From positions 87,419 to 151,418 of the forward strand of contig BGZK01001445.1 in NCBI GenBank assembly GCA_005406025.1: DNA of 64,000 bases. The letters run 5' to 3'. This document shows, piece by piece, positions 33,561-47,394 of the stretch (position 1 is its first letter; every line of letters starts with the position of its first letter). A program made the translations under genes and the position numbers. Under the pieces are notes generated by a model that saw nothing but the letters and a program-made list of their open reading frames with translations, was not told the origin of the DNA and made no database searches. Source of the stretch: Eumeta japonica. Taxonomy: Eukaryota; Arthropoda; Insecta; Lepidoptera; Psychidae.

Positions 33561-35710
33561 AGTCAGTTCAAGATATTTGTATCATATAATGATATGTATC
33601 AATTTTTTATTTCTATTTCATCCTATGACGATTAAAAATAGTACTCCAATTGTTACATTGCAAATCAGCTTGTTGTATTTTACTGATAGGTATAATAGTG
33701 CTATCTTAGGTAACTTTATTGACTCTTATAGTTATAGGAGAAGCAGTTCTACTACTGATCGATGGATCGATATATGAGGCTCAATTATACAGGACTAGAC
33801 TATTAACTATGTCCTTCAGTAATTGTTATACCTCAAGATTATATTTTCTATAGTTTATACCTATTTATAAGACTAGGTTATTCAGTATTCTTGACATATT
33901 ATGATATATGGTATACAGTAATTCTACGTACTCAATATCAATAGTTAGAGGTATGTATGAATTTACACACTCTTGTTTCTAAATCGACTATACTCTGCTG
34001 CACTTATTCCTTATTAATAATGTCTTATCCTAAGAACTATATTCCTAGTTTATTCCTGCCTTTATAATGGTGTAGTTAGTATCTTTACTCTGGCTTTTGT
34101 GATGTGTAACAACAATAATATATAAATCAATTTTAAGTATGCGCTGTTAAAAATATGTATTATGCATTTGATTAATAAAATTAAATATTTGTCTAATTAT
34201 TCACTACTTTATCGTTTTATTTTAGAAATTTATATTTGAATAAGCGTAACTGGATATTTAAAAAATATTTTTGAAACAGATAATTCTTTAAAGAATGTTG
34301 AAATTCATTGAATTTTTATTTTACACTGTATATTTTAATAGAAAACTATAACAATTATCATACATATTAAGTGAGTGTGACAATCAATAGATATCCGTAG
34401 CTATAATTAACTAAGAAGTATGCATGCATTTACACACTTATATAATTAGCTTAACAATTAAGTGTTCAATTTATTTCTTAATGTTTATTGTTACCATGTT
34501 GGTCTATGGGTTGTATTATTATTTGTTTGTTAGTGTTTAGAATTATAATAGTGCACTATTAACAATATATAATAGTGCGCAGTATTTTGACTACAGCTGT
34601 ATTCTATGGTATGTAGTAGTATATACGTAGAGCAGTATTAGAAACTCCCTATTAATAAGTAATAAGTGGGAACTCGATTTAGAGAAATGTATACGACTGC
34701 ACTTTTTATTCGATTCTGTCAAATTCCTGTGAAAGCTACCTATGAAGGCAGGAACTGCTAAAATTATCTATGAGGGCCAGAATTGACAATGTCTATTCCA
34801 CTATAATCATACAAGGTATATTGTGATTAAGTTGGTATTTAGCTTATTGGCAAATAAGGGATGTTTTGATCTTGGTCAATTTGCATTTAGGCCAGCGTTT
34901 TCTTGCGGCTGCCGCTTTGAGCTTCGTTGATTTTGGCTTTTGTGGAGTTACGGTTTTCCGGCGAAGTGATGGATACGATCCACCAGGTTTCTTTCAGGCG
35001 GCGATCTGCTGCCACAGCACATCGCTTTCTGAACTGCATACGGTATGTTGGAAATGAAAAATATAAATAGTTCGTATTTTAATGGCATCGCGTCATCCCA
35101 TCATGCAGCACTTTATGCACTATGTAATGTGCAGAGAAAAATATTTACAATTTATGTTTTAAGGAGATAACTAAACTAATTACTCTATGGCAAAATACCT
35201 AATAGCTAAGATAAGATAATAATATTGAGTTATCATTTCAGAGCGATGCAAAACCACATCTATGACCAGTAGGCGAAAAGCAGTGTTCCGCACAAAATAG
35301 ATTTATTGTTTTCTCAAAATATTCTCTGTTAGCAAGCCATGCATCTGGCGAAACTGGCATTGTCGTGGTGCAAGATGATACGATGTTTACGGTTATTTTA
35401 CGGTTCGAGTTGACGAGTTATTGATGGGATTCGTCAATAACTCGCGCGGCAATAAATAGTCGTATACAATCACTATTCACGGTATGACAATTTTCCATAG
35501 CAACATTGGGCACGTGTTTCAATTTTATTTAAAAACAAGCAATTCTTTTCCATATTCATAGAAGACTTTCTTTATAAATGTATAGAGACGAAAATTGTCA
35601 AATCCACCACATTAAATTATACCAAACGTAACCACAAATCACATATGACGCTGAAACCTTTTAAAGTGATATCCAACTTTCGCGTGTCACACGAGTCTTA
35701 AAATACCCAC
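33561..35710 (-). other. Remainder of the long Brf intron
   Basis: AT-rich. A GC-richer patch at 34890-35040 shows no recognised protein. A perfect 11-bp dyad (cgagttattga / tcaataactcg) lies at 35414-35444. Confidence 0.5.
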
Positions 35711-35856
35711 CGGCGCCACAGGCCCAGACCTCCTTCCGGAATGTATGGAGTCCCTCTTCATGCGCTGCACCAGCCGCAATGCGGTCATGCTCACCTCGTG
35801 CTTGCGTTCACCGAACTGCGGTTGCGACGCGAACCGTAGTATGTACAGGCACGGAT
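35711..35856 (-). CDS. Brf: Brf exon, start of second cyclin repeat, frame-disrupted at its end
   Basis: After acceptor ttttcag (35857-35863) two bases complete an Asp codon, then [40 protein letters not shown] and RRSG. This matches Brf1's DPCLYIPRFA…[10 protein letters not shown] block. The exon end, before donor gtgggt (35705-35710), should read …GLCGA to join the exon at 29053 in phase. Instead the 146-nt length is off by one and the last codons are scrambled (ctgggcctgtggcgccg). Upstream exons for the zinc ribbon and first cyclin repeat were not found. Confidence 0.88.
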
Positions 35857-36581
35857 CTGAAAATGCATATTAAATTTGAAATGTTTCGTTGCATAGATGA
35901 TTATTATTATATTCGCGTCGTATTACTCAAGTTTTTTAGGTTAAGTGCTGTGTTCCTGGACGTACCGCTATCTAACACGGCCATCAGGGTGTAAAGATAT
36001 TGGCAGAAAATGAGAATAACTTTTCACTCGTCTGTCTCCGATGATAGGTTTCGACTGTATTTTACAATAGATTCCATACTAACACATTTCACTAACTACT
36101 TGGATACATTATACAAACTAGACTATCAAGATTTTAAAATATTAAGCGATTACGTAATGCGGTGTTTCATAATTACATTTGTAATAAATAACCTCTATTT
36201 ATAAGGATGTGTAAAGATTTCATTGAAATGTGACTAAGCGTGTTTTTGTTGTATTGAAAAACTAACGTAATATCCATAGTGAAGTGATACCCAAAGCATA
36301 ATTTTATTATTGATTGAAGTTCTAAGGAAAATCTGTAGACATAAAATTTTAGAGTTACATTGCTAAACAATCAACGAAAACGAAGATACTGGATAAAAAA
36401 AAAAGCATTAATAATTTATGTATTTCAATCTGCTTAATATCGGTCAAACAACTATAATTATGTATTTTAAACAATGATAATAGTAAACTAAATTCCTAGT
36501 TCTAAAAATTCGTTAATATTCATATTGTTAACACACGATTCTAATATATAATATAAAATGATTTAATTTATTTGTTATTTT

Positions 36582-36665
36582 AAATAGACTTCAAAAACAA
36601 CTTTACCTTGCTTTGACTGGAACCGACACTAAAAACAACTAATTATTGTTTTTGATGTCTATTTT
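36582..36665. repeat. 84-bp inverted repeat (MITE-like)
   Basis: aaatagacttcaaaaacaa at the left pairs with ttgtttttgatgtctattt at the right (one mismatch). The arms resemble the 'gacttcaaaaa' heads of other repeats here. Confidence 0.6.
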
Positions 36666-37345
36666 AAAAATTATTTAAGTAGGTACATATTTGAATGCGT
36701 TTTTTTTTTAATTTACTTTGTTTCACATTCTTTAGTTATCGAGTAATTGTAACTTTATAATTTTTTAGTTACTTCACGTGTGGATTAGGCCATGGACAAT
36801 AAAATCGGCCTGGAATTTCCTTTACTTTTGTACGGGGCAAGTGGAGAAAGCAGTTCCGATCCCAAATTTATTGTCCACTGGTGGGTCACTCCAGTGTCTA
36901 CATTTTTAGTTGGAATGCAACAAGCAAAGTATTCTCACACAAACTATACAAATTATACTTATTCTTTCTGATATAAAATTACTTCAATTCATACAGATTA
37001 CATTTTCATTCGCTTTCACAATAAATTAGTTAACTCTGTTTGTACTCTTATCACTAAGAGTTCGATGTGTTTCCTGCTACGATTGTCATGTTGAAAGTAT
37101 ATAAATGAATGAAAATACGTAGGTACATTAATAAGTATTTAATTTTAATTTGGTGTCTACTAGGTTTTACTAATAGCCATTGAAGACTAGTTTCTAACGA
37201 CAAATCGCAGTATTATCTCTTAACTCCTAATTGTTTAAAGAGTGCCGTGGCTTCCATAATCAGCTCAGCAGCATGATATAACTACCATATACAAAAATTT
37301 GAATAACTAAAAAAGGGCTCAAACACACTACACATGCCTATAATA

Positions 37346-37545
37346 TTTGAGGGTTTCCCTCGACTTTCCTGGAATCCCATCATCAGATTCGGACTTGGTC
37401 ACTATGGGACCACTTTGGGAGTATACCCTTCCAAACAAAAAAAAAACGTAATCGGTCCACAATTAACGAAAATTATCTCTGAACATATGTAAAAAAATAC
37501 ATATAGACGAACATAGAACTTCCTCCTTTTTTTGAAATGTGTTAA
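37346..37545 (+). repeat. Dispersed lepidopteran-type repeat, copy 1
   Basis: Matches the reverse complement of 41215-41395 over about 180 bp, including the shared block cttccaaacaaaaaaa and atatgtaaaaaaatacata. I recall this sequence as common in moth genomes; class unknown. Confidence 0.65.
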
Positions 37546-38271
37546 AAATAAATTCAACAAATTTAATGAGTTATTTGTTTTATCTTTATTTCTCTACTAA
37601 AATTTAAAACGCATTCATTATTTATACGTTTATTAATCGATATAATAAATCTTAGTCTATGGAGACCATCGAAATAAAAAAGCATAGAAGTATTTCTAAA
37701 TAAAAAAATGACCAAACGAAATTGGCTTCGTAGTAAACGTGGCATACGGTATTGGCTTCGCTGCCGTAACGTTGTTCACCACGATGTCCTTATTCTTTCT
37801 CTTTCTTTCTCTTCGGTTAAGAAATAACACTGTCATTCGATATTACATCTAAAAATTATAGGAATAAGGTCCTTTGAAAGAGATTTATTTGGTTTAAAAA
37901 TATATCGTACATCCTCATTTACATTTGTGCATGTGAGTAATGTGCCACAAATGACCGTAAATTTGTTCGACGTTATAATTCTATGCTTTTCTATTACGAA
38001 GATGGAGACGCTATGAAGGAATAATAAAAATAATGTATTACTATATTTCAAATTTTGCTCGTTACGATATTGCGCCGACTTGCATGTTTCATTAATATAT
38101 ATTGAGTAGTTAATAATAGTATGCCATTATTTTGTTTCCTGGCTTTATTTTAATACTAAATAAATAATAGGAAGTCAATCTAAAAACAAAATCACATCAA
38201 GGAAATCGATAAGTATTTTGATCGTAGAACACCCGGATACATTCTAATCACTGACGAGACGACTCGTGCTG

Positions 38272-38296
38272 GTAAAACCGGCCAAGTGCGTTGCGA
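38272..38296 (+). repeat. Second 'accggccaagtgcg' fragment
   Basis: Shares the exact 14-mer accggccaagtgcg with 8635-8648 (minus), then diverges. Confidence 0.5.
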
Positions 38297-38569
38297 CCCT
38301 ATTCGCTTAGTGCACTATCCACGTCAAATATGAAACGTTTTACGTTAGAGAAAAAAATCATATGACACTTATTCCTCGCTTGATGTCATATATTTTAATA
38401 TCCATTAATATTAATTTCTATTCAAATTGTATATGTAAAAATACTGTATTTAAAAAGAAAATCCTCGACGTACAACTAACAACCTACTAGCATTGCTATT
38501 TTTACACATATATTATAAAACATAATCGTTTACTATAAATAATAATAACAAATATGTCACACTTGTATT

Positions 38570-39013
38570 AAAAAAATGAATACTGATAACGTTGCATGAA
38601 AAGTGACGTTGTTGTTAAAGAATTGCCAGCAATACGAAATATCATGCCCAGAAACTCCAAGAATATAAAAAGTATCTTCCCACCAAGGTTCTCTTTCATA
38701 TAACCGACGCAGTACCCTGGTAAGTAATAGATCCACGACCGTACAACGAGCTTAACCTTCGCAAACTGGTTTCGTGTCTGACGAAGCGAGGCCCTGAGCA
38801 ATTTTAAGTTTGATCTGTTTGTTGAGTTGGGCCGTTTCCTTTACAAGGGTATTGTAGTCATTGCATGGTAGAATATGATTTGCATACGTGCATTTGCTAA
38901 TTCCTGCCAATGGTTTGGCATGATAGAACAAACCGGTGTTTTTGATAGCGGTTATAGGTGTATTCCCAACTTCGATACGTTCCGATCATGTTGCCAATTC
39001 AAAGCTTGGGAAG
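38570..39013 (-). pseudogene. Unidentified protein-coding remnant
   Basis: The minus strand has near-balanced base composition and a long frame with two stops. It reads SFELAT, stop, SERIEVGNTPITAIKNTGLF, YHAKPLAGISKCTYANHILP, CNDYNTLVKETAQLNKQIKL, KIAQGLASSDTKPVCEG, stop, then RLYEREPWWEDTFYILGVSG. An overlapping minus frame (38568-38801) is open but starts inside. I do not recognise the family; it may be a transposon, an endogenous viral gene or a host exon. No splice signals were evident. Confidence 0.4.
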
Positions 39014-39080
39014 TAATTTAGACGTAGAGAAAAAAACAAAGAAAGGACCATTTTCGATATTATTTCGATTATGTCGGCAA

Positions 39081-39162
39081 CTAAACAAATTATTCTACTT
39101 AAATTACAGTAAAATGTTATTCTAAACAAATTATTCTACTTAAATTAAAGTAAAATGTTATT
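39081..39162. repeat. 41-bp tandem duplication
   Basis: Two copies of a unit beginning ctaaacaaattattctactt differ at one base. A partial third copy follows. Confidence 0.93.
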
Positions 39163-41214
39163 CTAAACTAAACACGTAACTATTATATAAATGGGTTAAT
39201 AAGGGGCGGGGAGGTAAAGTTATTTACGTTTTTTTAACCTATGGGCTAGTGGTTTATTGTCTTACATAATAATTTAAATACTTGTCTGTATTTAAAATAT
39301 TATATAAAACAAAATTTATAAACAGAAATGTTACGATTTTTCATTAAATAAAAAGGCAAGTCCGAGTTAAACTCGTAAGAAGAGGATTCAGTACGATCTG
39401 TTATCTACAATGGTTTTCTTAAATCTGATCCAAATTTATTTCAAGTAATAAAGTGAAAACAAAAAACTGCAAATATACACTCAATATCGGCAGATGTACC
39501 ATGTGATTTTAAGACCACAAAACTTTTCATAAGTTTTTTTGAAATCTATGAACAAAAAACTATTATGTGCATATATATATGAGATCCTCACTACAAACCC
39601 TTTTATTTAATATGTCACAATATACAGTTTGCAATTTTTTCTTCTAATTTACTCTCCATAAGTGATCTCCATATTCAAAATACATTTATTTATCGCAGAA
39701 ATACAAATACATATTAACTTTAAGACTTAATCAGTCCAGTAGATACGGTCACGGAGCAAATCGCCTGTGACAGACAGTGAGACAGACAGACGGGCGATCT
39801 TATAAGAGTTCAGTTTTTCTTACTTCGAACATACGGCACTCTAAAAATGAAAACTATTCAATAAATTTTTTATAACTCTTTGATCATCTATGAGACTTAT
39901 TTTTTTCTTAATATTGTAGTATCCTTATAGATGAAATATTTAATTAGCATACAGTGTTTACACCATTTTCCCCTTTTAATATTATAGTTCGTCTCCCCTA
40001 TACCACAGCAACTGACACAGGTAGGGTGAGCGGGACAAGGCGTGAGAGACGTCATATATACTTGCTTGCGGGCGGACCGGAAATACTTTTCTTACGCGTG
40101 GACGTGTGAAATAAAAAGAAAACGCGGGTTGGTGCGGGATAAATCCAGATTTTTTAAGAAAAATCAATAATTCGTGGGAATGAAACACAACAAAACAACA
40201 GTGCTGCTAAACGATCGCGGCTCGAGTGTCTGGATACTTTGGGACGACGCGTCAGCGAAAACCAGGTGATTCCCGAACTTGACTACTCCTCAGGCTGTCC
40301 GGGCGCGTACATACAGAATAAGAACCCTAAACAATTCTAGATAATTTCTTTTCTCGAAATGCGAAAGATATTGTTTGTATTTTGACTCATTTTTATTGGC
40401 TAAAATAGTCCAAATTACTATAACTTTTGTTTATTTGCATGGAACGTGACATATTTTCATATTTTGTTTTTTATAAATGCTCTTCATATAAAGAAAACGA
40501 AAGTCACAAATAGGCGATATTACTTTTACATACATAATATTTGAATAGTCTCTACATGCTCTTAGCAAGAAAATATTTATAAGTAGGTCGATAATGGAAT
40601 TAATAAATTCTAACTATCAATATCATCTGACAATTCCATTGACAGTCATATTCATTTATATTAATCTGTCAGCGCACCACTAGTATAAATACCATCATTT
40701 TGTACATAGACGCTATTTCATTTTTTAAATCGGCGTCATAAGTCAGTGCAACTTGAATTTACCTAGGATCAAATCGAAATATTTCCTATACCAACGGATC
40801 GTATATCCGTTATTAATAAATATGTAAATAAAAAATGACTAGTCGAGCGATCAAGCATTGCGCGATGGAAATCGAATTTAAGGTTCTACATCAGATTCAA
40901 TAAATATCTATTGTTCTACTGTATACGGTGTTATTTCGTGGAAATTCATGATTAGCCGCTTGCCTGCGAAATGCGGCATGCAATCTACCGCTGACCCTCG
41001 AATACAACGGCTCTAACTGATTCTTTGATTAATCTGTTCAAGAGAGAACTATAATAGATCTGTAGAATTTAACAGGTCATCGATTCAAAAATATAGCGTC
41101 GTGTATTATAATATGCAATTAACAACAAATGAAAAAAAAATTACAGACAATGCAAAGTAAGGAATAAAAACAAAAAGTTCATTTGGTATTTTAAAAAACA
41201 TTGCGTTCGTGGCG
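39163..41214. other. AT-rich DNA, no gene seen
   Basis: GC-richer patches at 40000-40150 and 40200-40320 hold no recognised domain. Confidence 0.5.
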
Positions 41215-41395
41215 TGCTGTAACATTTTGACTGACTTCTAAAAAAGAAGGTGGTTCTATATTCACCTGTATGTATTTTTTTATATATGTTCAACGATAAC
41301 TTCGTCAATTGTGGAACAATTTAGATTTTTTTTTTTGTTTGGAAAGGCATACTCAGGAGATGGACCCACAGTCACCAAGTTTAATATTTAACGTT
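41215..41395 (-). repeat. Dispersed lepidopteran-type repeat, copy 2
   Basis: Inverse orientation to 37346-37545. Starts gacttctaaaaaagaaggtgg and ends near the block actcaggagatggacccaca. Confidence 0.65.
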
Positions 41396-41444
41396 TCATA
41401 TTCATGGTTATAGATTACATATTCTTTTGCTTGCTAAGCTGAAA

Positions 41445-42046
41445 CCGACTCCAAAAAAAAAGTGCGTGAAGTCCCTCGGCGTGGAAGAAGTGAAACTTTG
41501 TGTGGAAATGAAAATAGGAAGGGTAGAAATTGATTTTTAGTGAACTCATATTGTTTCTTTAAGACAAACTTTATTAACATTGCTTACAATTTACAATTGA
41601 TTGCATCTTTTAATTATCATTTTCGAGTGGAGAAATATCCAAATCTATAACATTTACAACGGGATTATGATAACTAAAGTAAGATACGAAATGTTTGAAT
41701 AACCACGCGCATGTGCTTGGGATCTACCGATTCACCCTCTTTCTCTCTCCTACTTTCTACCTTTGTATATCTTTATTTCTCTCTCCCTCTTGCGTTGGAA
41801 TATTGGACGCCACTCGTTGCTAACGCTCGCGCTGGCCTGTAACAGGTATACTACGCGCGTGCGTTCGAGTGCCACGCATTCACTCTCGCTCTGTCTCTTT
41901 CTATTCCCTCTCCCCAGGAGCGTTGAACGTTTAACGCAACAGTGCTTTCATACCCCCTCCATGGTAGCATTAAGCGTTTAACGCAAGCTTGTTCGAAGTT
42001 GCATTAGAAGTTTCACTTTAAAATAAGTAATTAATTTTTTTGGAGT
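41445..42046. mobile_element. Possible TIR element, CT-rich interior
   Basis: aaaccgactccaaaaaaa at 41445-41461 is inverted as tttttttggagtccgttt at about 42035-42052. Inner arms aagtgaaactt (41491) and aagtttcactt (42009) also pair. The interior (41720-41920) is rich in ctctctcc pyrimidine runs and in gcgttaaacg-type palindromic words. No coding region. Confidence 0.4.
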
Positions 42047-45000
42047 CCGTTTAAACAATTATTTAAATAGCTTTTTGATAGCGTTTTTTTTTAATTTTTA
42101 ATAAGTTCCAATTTTTTTTTCAGTTCTATATATAATATTATTGGTTCTTTCGTGATTGCCTGCCTCATCATTCTTTTGTTAAGTTTTAAGTACAATAGCC
42201 TGTAATATTGCTACGCTATAAAATCTCGATGTTAATTTATTAATCAAAATGCTGAATAAAAAAAATTGCTATGCAACATTCATGTTTATAATCAAATAAA
42301 CACAGTTGATCTAGCGTTTCTTAGAAAATCGACTTTAAATTGACAATTAAATTAAATAGGGATAGGCAATGTGTGATTGTTAAGAATAGAGAAGAAAATA
42401 AACAATGTATCAAATTGATGCTTGAGTAATGTCGTTTTATTATGATTGTAGTATAGTTACTAATTAGATTGGATTGTATTAGGTACATAATGATCTTTTG
42501 TATTTATATTATTATAATTGATCAATTCCGCAAATTAGCAAAAAATTGCTTCAATGTCCATCAGGTTCGAGACCGAAATTATTACCAAATAATGACAGAA
42601 AAACAACAGGAAAAAATACTGTGTATATTATGTACGCACGTGAGACATTATCTTCTTTAGTGTCGATAATTTTTTATTGTCGTACTAGGGAGATGTAATG
42701 AGATGTTTTATATCCGGCCGGTACTTTGTACATATTACAAAATACAATAAATAAAGAATGTACTTTACAGTATGTAGTCGTATATGATGTGTACCATCTG
42801 ACATCTCACGTTGATAATATTATTTGTAACGAACACTGAGAGTAATGCATTTTCATTGAAACAGGTGTTTTGTGCAATTTGGGAGCGAGCGGAGACAATA
42901 ACCTTATGATACTTATGATTTCAAAGTATTTAAAACTGCTATAAAACTGTGTCAATAACAGTGCCACTGTCAATTATCGTAACATTTCAATCTGTGTTCA
43001 TTTCGAGCTTGAGTTCATAATTTCAAAAAGCTATGAGTGGCTCAGCTTCTGGTGAACTGAAGTTTGAGTTAAGATCACTATTTGAAATCGTGGAAAGAGA
43101 GTGATAGTTTTTTTTTAAAAGAACGGAACTATCTTCGGTATATGGTGCGAGTATGAAATGTAGAAAATCTGTTATTTTTTGTAATTATAACTTTGATTTC
43201 GAATACTCGATCGTACATGTTACACGAGCCAAAAAATTTTATAAATACGGTTGCGGTTGGTAACATTGGCTGACAGTACCAAACTCTCGAAAAATGGGTT
43301 GATACCATTTGACGGCCAACTCTAACTCCGTGCGCATTCATTGGTTAAATCAAATAGCGCGCACTTCCCCGGCTTTCTGTTACATCCGTTCCTTTTCACG
43401 AAACCATTCATACAAATTACAGGAAAGCGAAGGGATAAATGTTATACATCAAAAGAATTTCTTTACGTATCTAAATAAACAATATTAAATATCATAAATA
43501 AATGTTTATATAAATAACACTAAATCAAAATTAATAACATTTATTTTATACAGTTAAAAACAAATTTATCTGATGTATGTTTTTTCTGCGCCGTAAATTT
43601 TTTTTTTTCTTAATAAACCCTACATCTTTTAGTTTCAAATGGATATATCTGAACAGATTTACGGAAGCGTTTATAAGTTTGTATAAATGTATCTATACTA
43701 CATGGCAGTATTTATCATTCTCAATTACGATTTCTTTTAGTAATATGTTTGTAAGAAATGATGACTAGATCTTTCATTGCAGCCGGAAATTCAATATTGA
43801 TATATACTGGTTACCTAAGCATGATATAATTACATAAATGAAACGGCGACATAAGTAAGCCCTCATTCGAAACTTATTTCATCGTGCTTGGCGCGCACAA
43901 CTTCCGTAACTTATTAAAATGAATTCTGATTTTTTCTCCTAACGACTCAAAAGTATAACTTCAAAATCATAACCTAACACATAATAACGTAACCGGTTTA
44001 TTATATATATGTATATAACACTACCGATAGGAAATGAATATGTATTCAAAAATAGTACCACACTTCATTATTAATTAACATAAAATTTGTTCGAATTCGA
44101 AAGCAATATAGATATTTTACGACCCGATTGCATTAAGCCCGCTCGCCTTTCACGTCGCAACACCGTCGTTATATCACAGAGGTTATGTCCGTTCTGACGT
44201 CATACACGATATTGATAATATTAAAAGATTTTGCATAGTGTCACTGAAGTAACTAAGAATTTTCGAATGCGAATCAATTTGAGTTCCGTTACGTTCAAAC
44301 ATCTTGGCGAAATAAATTCTTGTAACGTATCAAATACATATTAAAAGTGATTTGGTTGGCATAACATAGATATACATGGTTAAGAAGTGCGACACAGAAC
44401 AGGAATTTTGTATTGTCTTGACATTACGTCCTTATATTGTAGAGTATTTTTATGAGTGTGGCTGTGCGTCAATTAAACAAAGAGCCAAAGTAAATTATAA
44501 GCTGCTAGCAGAACCGGAATCGTGTTGCGATACGTACTGAGAACCCGGAATCGAGTCCGTAACCTGCTACTCTAAAATTAGCTCGTGTATCTTTTTTGAC
44601 AACACTAACAAGTGTATAGAGATTAATACAAATATAAAAGGTTAAATACTGAGGGAATGTACTGTATAATAATGCGTAATAATTATAAAAATAATTATCA
44701 TCTTTATTATTTAGTGATAAATAATTATTATCTCGTTTTAAGAGCGTCAACGAGGCCACTTCAATTTTGAAAATTTATTCGATTAAAAACAAACATATAA
44801 GCGATGTCATCCATATAGATAATAACGCTATAACGTTAATTCAATTATTTGTTATTAATTTACATTGAATTTTCTACACACTTCACATAATTCGTCAAAT
44901 TCACCAAATATGAAATAATACATGCATCGATTGTTTAAGAAATCCGAAACTTACAAATATACAGGCGATTCGATTTTCGACTACTGACGCCATATTAGGA

Positions 45001-47394
45001 CTATAGAGAGAATGGTCGACGCCAGCTATCTCACTCTTACGTACGCTTATTCGTATACTTTCTTTTATCTTTTAATTTCCGATCTAGCGGAATACATAAA
45101 CAATCTGCGGTTGCTACCAAAATTGTCCTACCACGAGATAGGACAATTGATTGTGGACTACTATGACTTTGCTTGGATTAAATTGGTGATAAATTATTTT
45201 GGAGCTATATTAATTCAATTTAAATATTTTTTATAAATGCGAATTATAAAATATTTAAAAGAGGTCAACGAAAATTAGATGACGGTATAAGAGTGGAGGA
45301 AGAGTAAAGAGAACTGAATAACCATGACTCCGATTTACACAGCATGGGTCTCAGTTATATATCCGTACTATCGTGTATGGAATTCCGATAACATACGAAA
45401 GATGTTAGGCGACATTAATGACCGAAATAATTGAACAACAAAATAACATTGTGGTCAAATACAAAATGTTACATAAAGTGTATTGCGCAAACCATTCGCT
45501 CTCCGTAAAGGCGAAAATTTTGAAACGACCAAAACGAGATACGCGCTTTTAATATTCACTGACGATATCCGATCACTTCGCGCCGGTCAAAGCGTGAAAT
45601 GGAAAGTTCCAGCGTTTCACTTAATGTTCCGCACGCCATAAACATTGAGATGAGGGTAGTTCATTGCATTTAAATTTTATATATTACCGGTTAATATTCG
45701 ATCTCGATTATCGATGCTTGATGACAATCGTTATAAATCTTTTATTGACAGATATCGATAAAAGCAGAGTAAATTTTAAAATATCTAAAACCTACTCAAG
45801 CTTTTTACAATAATTTTTTGTTGATCTCTATATTGTTAATTTAAATTAATTGAAACTATTTTCTACTTATTTGATTATCTACAAAGCGTGTTTTTCAGGT
45901 TTTTTTTCAAACTATTATTTATTTTTCACTTTTTAGTTTAATTCTCCATTAGTGCATGATTTTTAGTACTTAAAACGACAATTTAATGAGGTGCTAACTA
46001 CCTCCCTGTGATGGGAGTGGATAATTTGCGAGTCTGTTGCCTTCCTTGGATTTAACGTCGTTTCTCTGGCTCCGTCTCCGGATTATTATTACATCAATTC
46101 TCCGTTAAAGTGAGTTTTGTAGAGTTTAGCTACAATTGGAATATATTCGATATAACTCGTTGAAAAACTACAATAAACAATATTTTATCCAGTCGGTGGT
46201 AACTCATGTGGGAAAAGGGTAACTTCCGCGTCTGCTATCCCTCCTATGAAATTTAGCACAATACTACCCGAAAATATTGAGTTAGTATTTAATATAATCT
46301 GTAAAATAAAAATGGTAGCGTCAATAAAGTGCAAACAAGGAACAAATGTCGTTGGTTTTACTTTTCAAACAGACATCATTATATCGTATTTCCATTATCT
46401 TGGTGCAGTATATCTATTTTTTTAATATTCCCAGTTGCTTTTTTGAAATACTGGTATGTAAATATTAAGTGAATATTAACCGATTTGGTATGAAGCGAAT
46501 AAGAAAGTCGACAAAATGTAATGTTTCCGACATAGAACTGTTTTGTTAGACTAAAAGTAAACAGGATTACATAATAATATTGTTACGAATTACGGTCCAA
46601 AGATAAAATAGAATTGCAAAATTATTCACCTATAAAAGTATATTTGGTAATAGAATTCTCTAAATAAATAAGCCCCCGCGCGCCGGTTTTTACCTCTGTT
46701 GGCGTTTTTGACGTATAGCCTTTTATTTCTTGAGGGGTGGAATTTTCGAGAGGCAATAAACCCTGTTAATTTATGTCAGACGTGACAGGTTTACGACTTG
46801 TTCCGGATGATTTGAGACATATCTGAACGACCAATCGGTACGTACAAATAGCGTGGTACGCAGGAGTTGAATTTTACTTTTGCGATCAGAATATTCATAA
46901 GTCAAGTGCGGTCGACGTGACTCTGGATTTCTGAATATACAGCTGATGTTCTATGTGTTTCCTTTTAGCTTATCTCAATCTTCGAATCCCTGATAGAGTC
47001 CTTTTATAACAACATTAAACACTTCTCACTAATGGAACTAATAAAAAACTTTTACCATTCCATTTCTTTGCAGTATCCTGAAGTACTTTTTTAATTTTTG
47101 TCAATGTAGAAAGATTTAGTAATTTAAAATTCAAAATCAAATTATATAAAGATTTTTCTATGCAACCGATATCTGTAAACTAATATATAATACTATAAAA
47201 TACATATTCTTTTTGGGTCCAAAAGCGTTATTTTAATACTTTTTAGAAATATGAACACGTGTTACTACACTAAATATGTAAACTGAGAAAAAAAAAATAT
47301 TTTCGAGATATTTTTCATTTAACTAATTAAGCGCAACAATATCTATTTCTTTTTAGCATTTTAGAGGCACCAAGGAGCATGCGAACCATCAAAG
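42047..47394. other. AT-rich DNA, no gene seen
   Basis: Contains a hairpin at 45120-45147 (aattgtccta / taggacaatt) and CpG-containing patches near 43250-43400, 45480-45620 and 46670-46870 without recognised genes. Confidence 0.5.

Larger units (their letters stand above)
35857..38567. other. AT-rich DNA, no gene seen
   Basis: Probably upstream intron of Brf. Holds the small inverted repeat at 36582-36665, the dispersed repeat at 37346-37545 and the repeat fragment at 38272-38296. Confidence 0.5.

Noticed and set aside
34866..35057. GC-rich plus/minus frames in the Brf intron
   Set aside because: No recognised domain in any frame and no splice sites of matching phase.
42565..42580. ggttcgagacc resembling a tRNA B box
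   Set aside because: No A box or cloverleaf could be drawn around it.
45120..45147. Hairpin as a miRNA precursor
   Set aside because: Ten-base stem and eight-base loop are too short.
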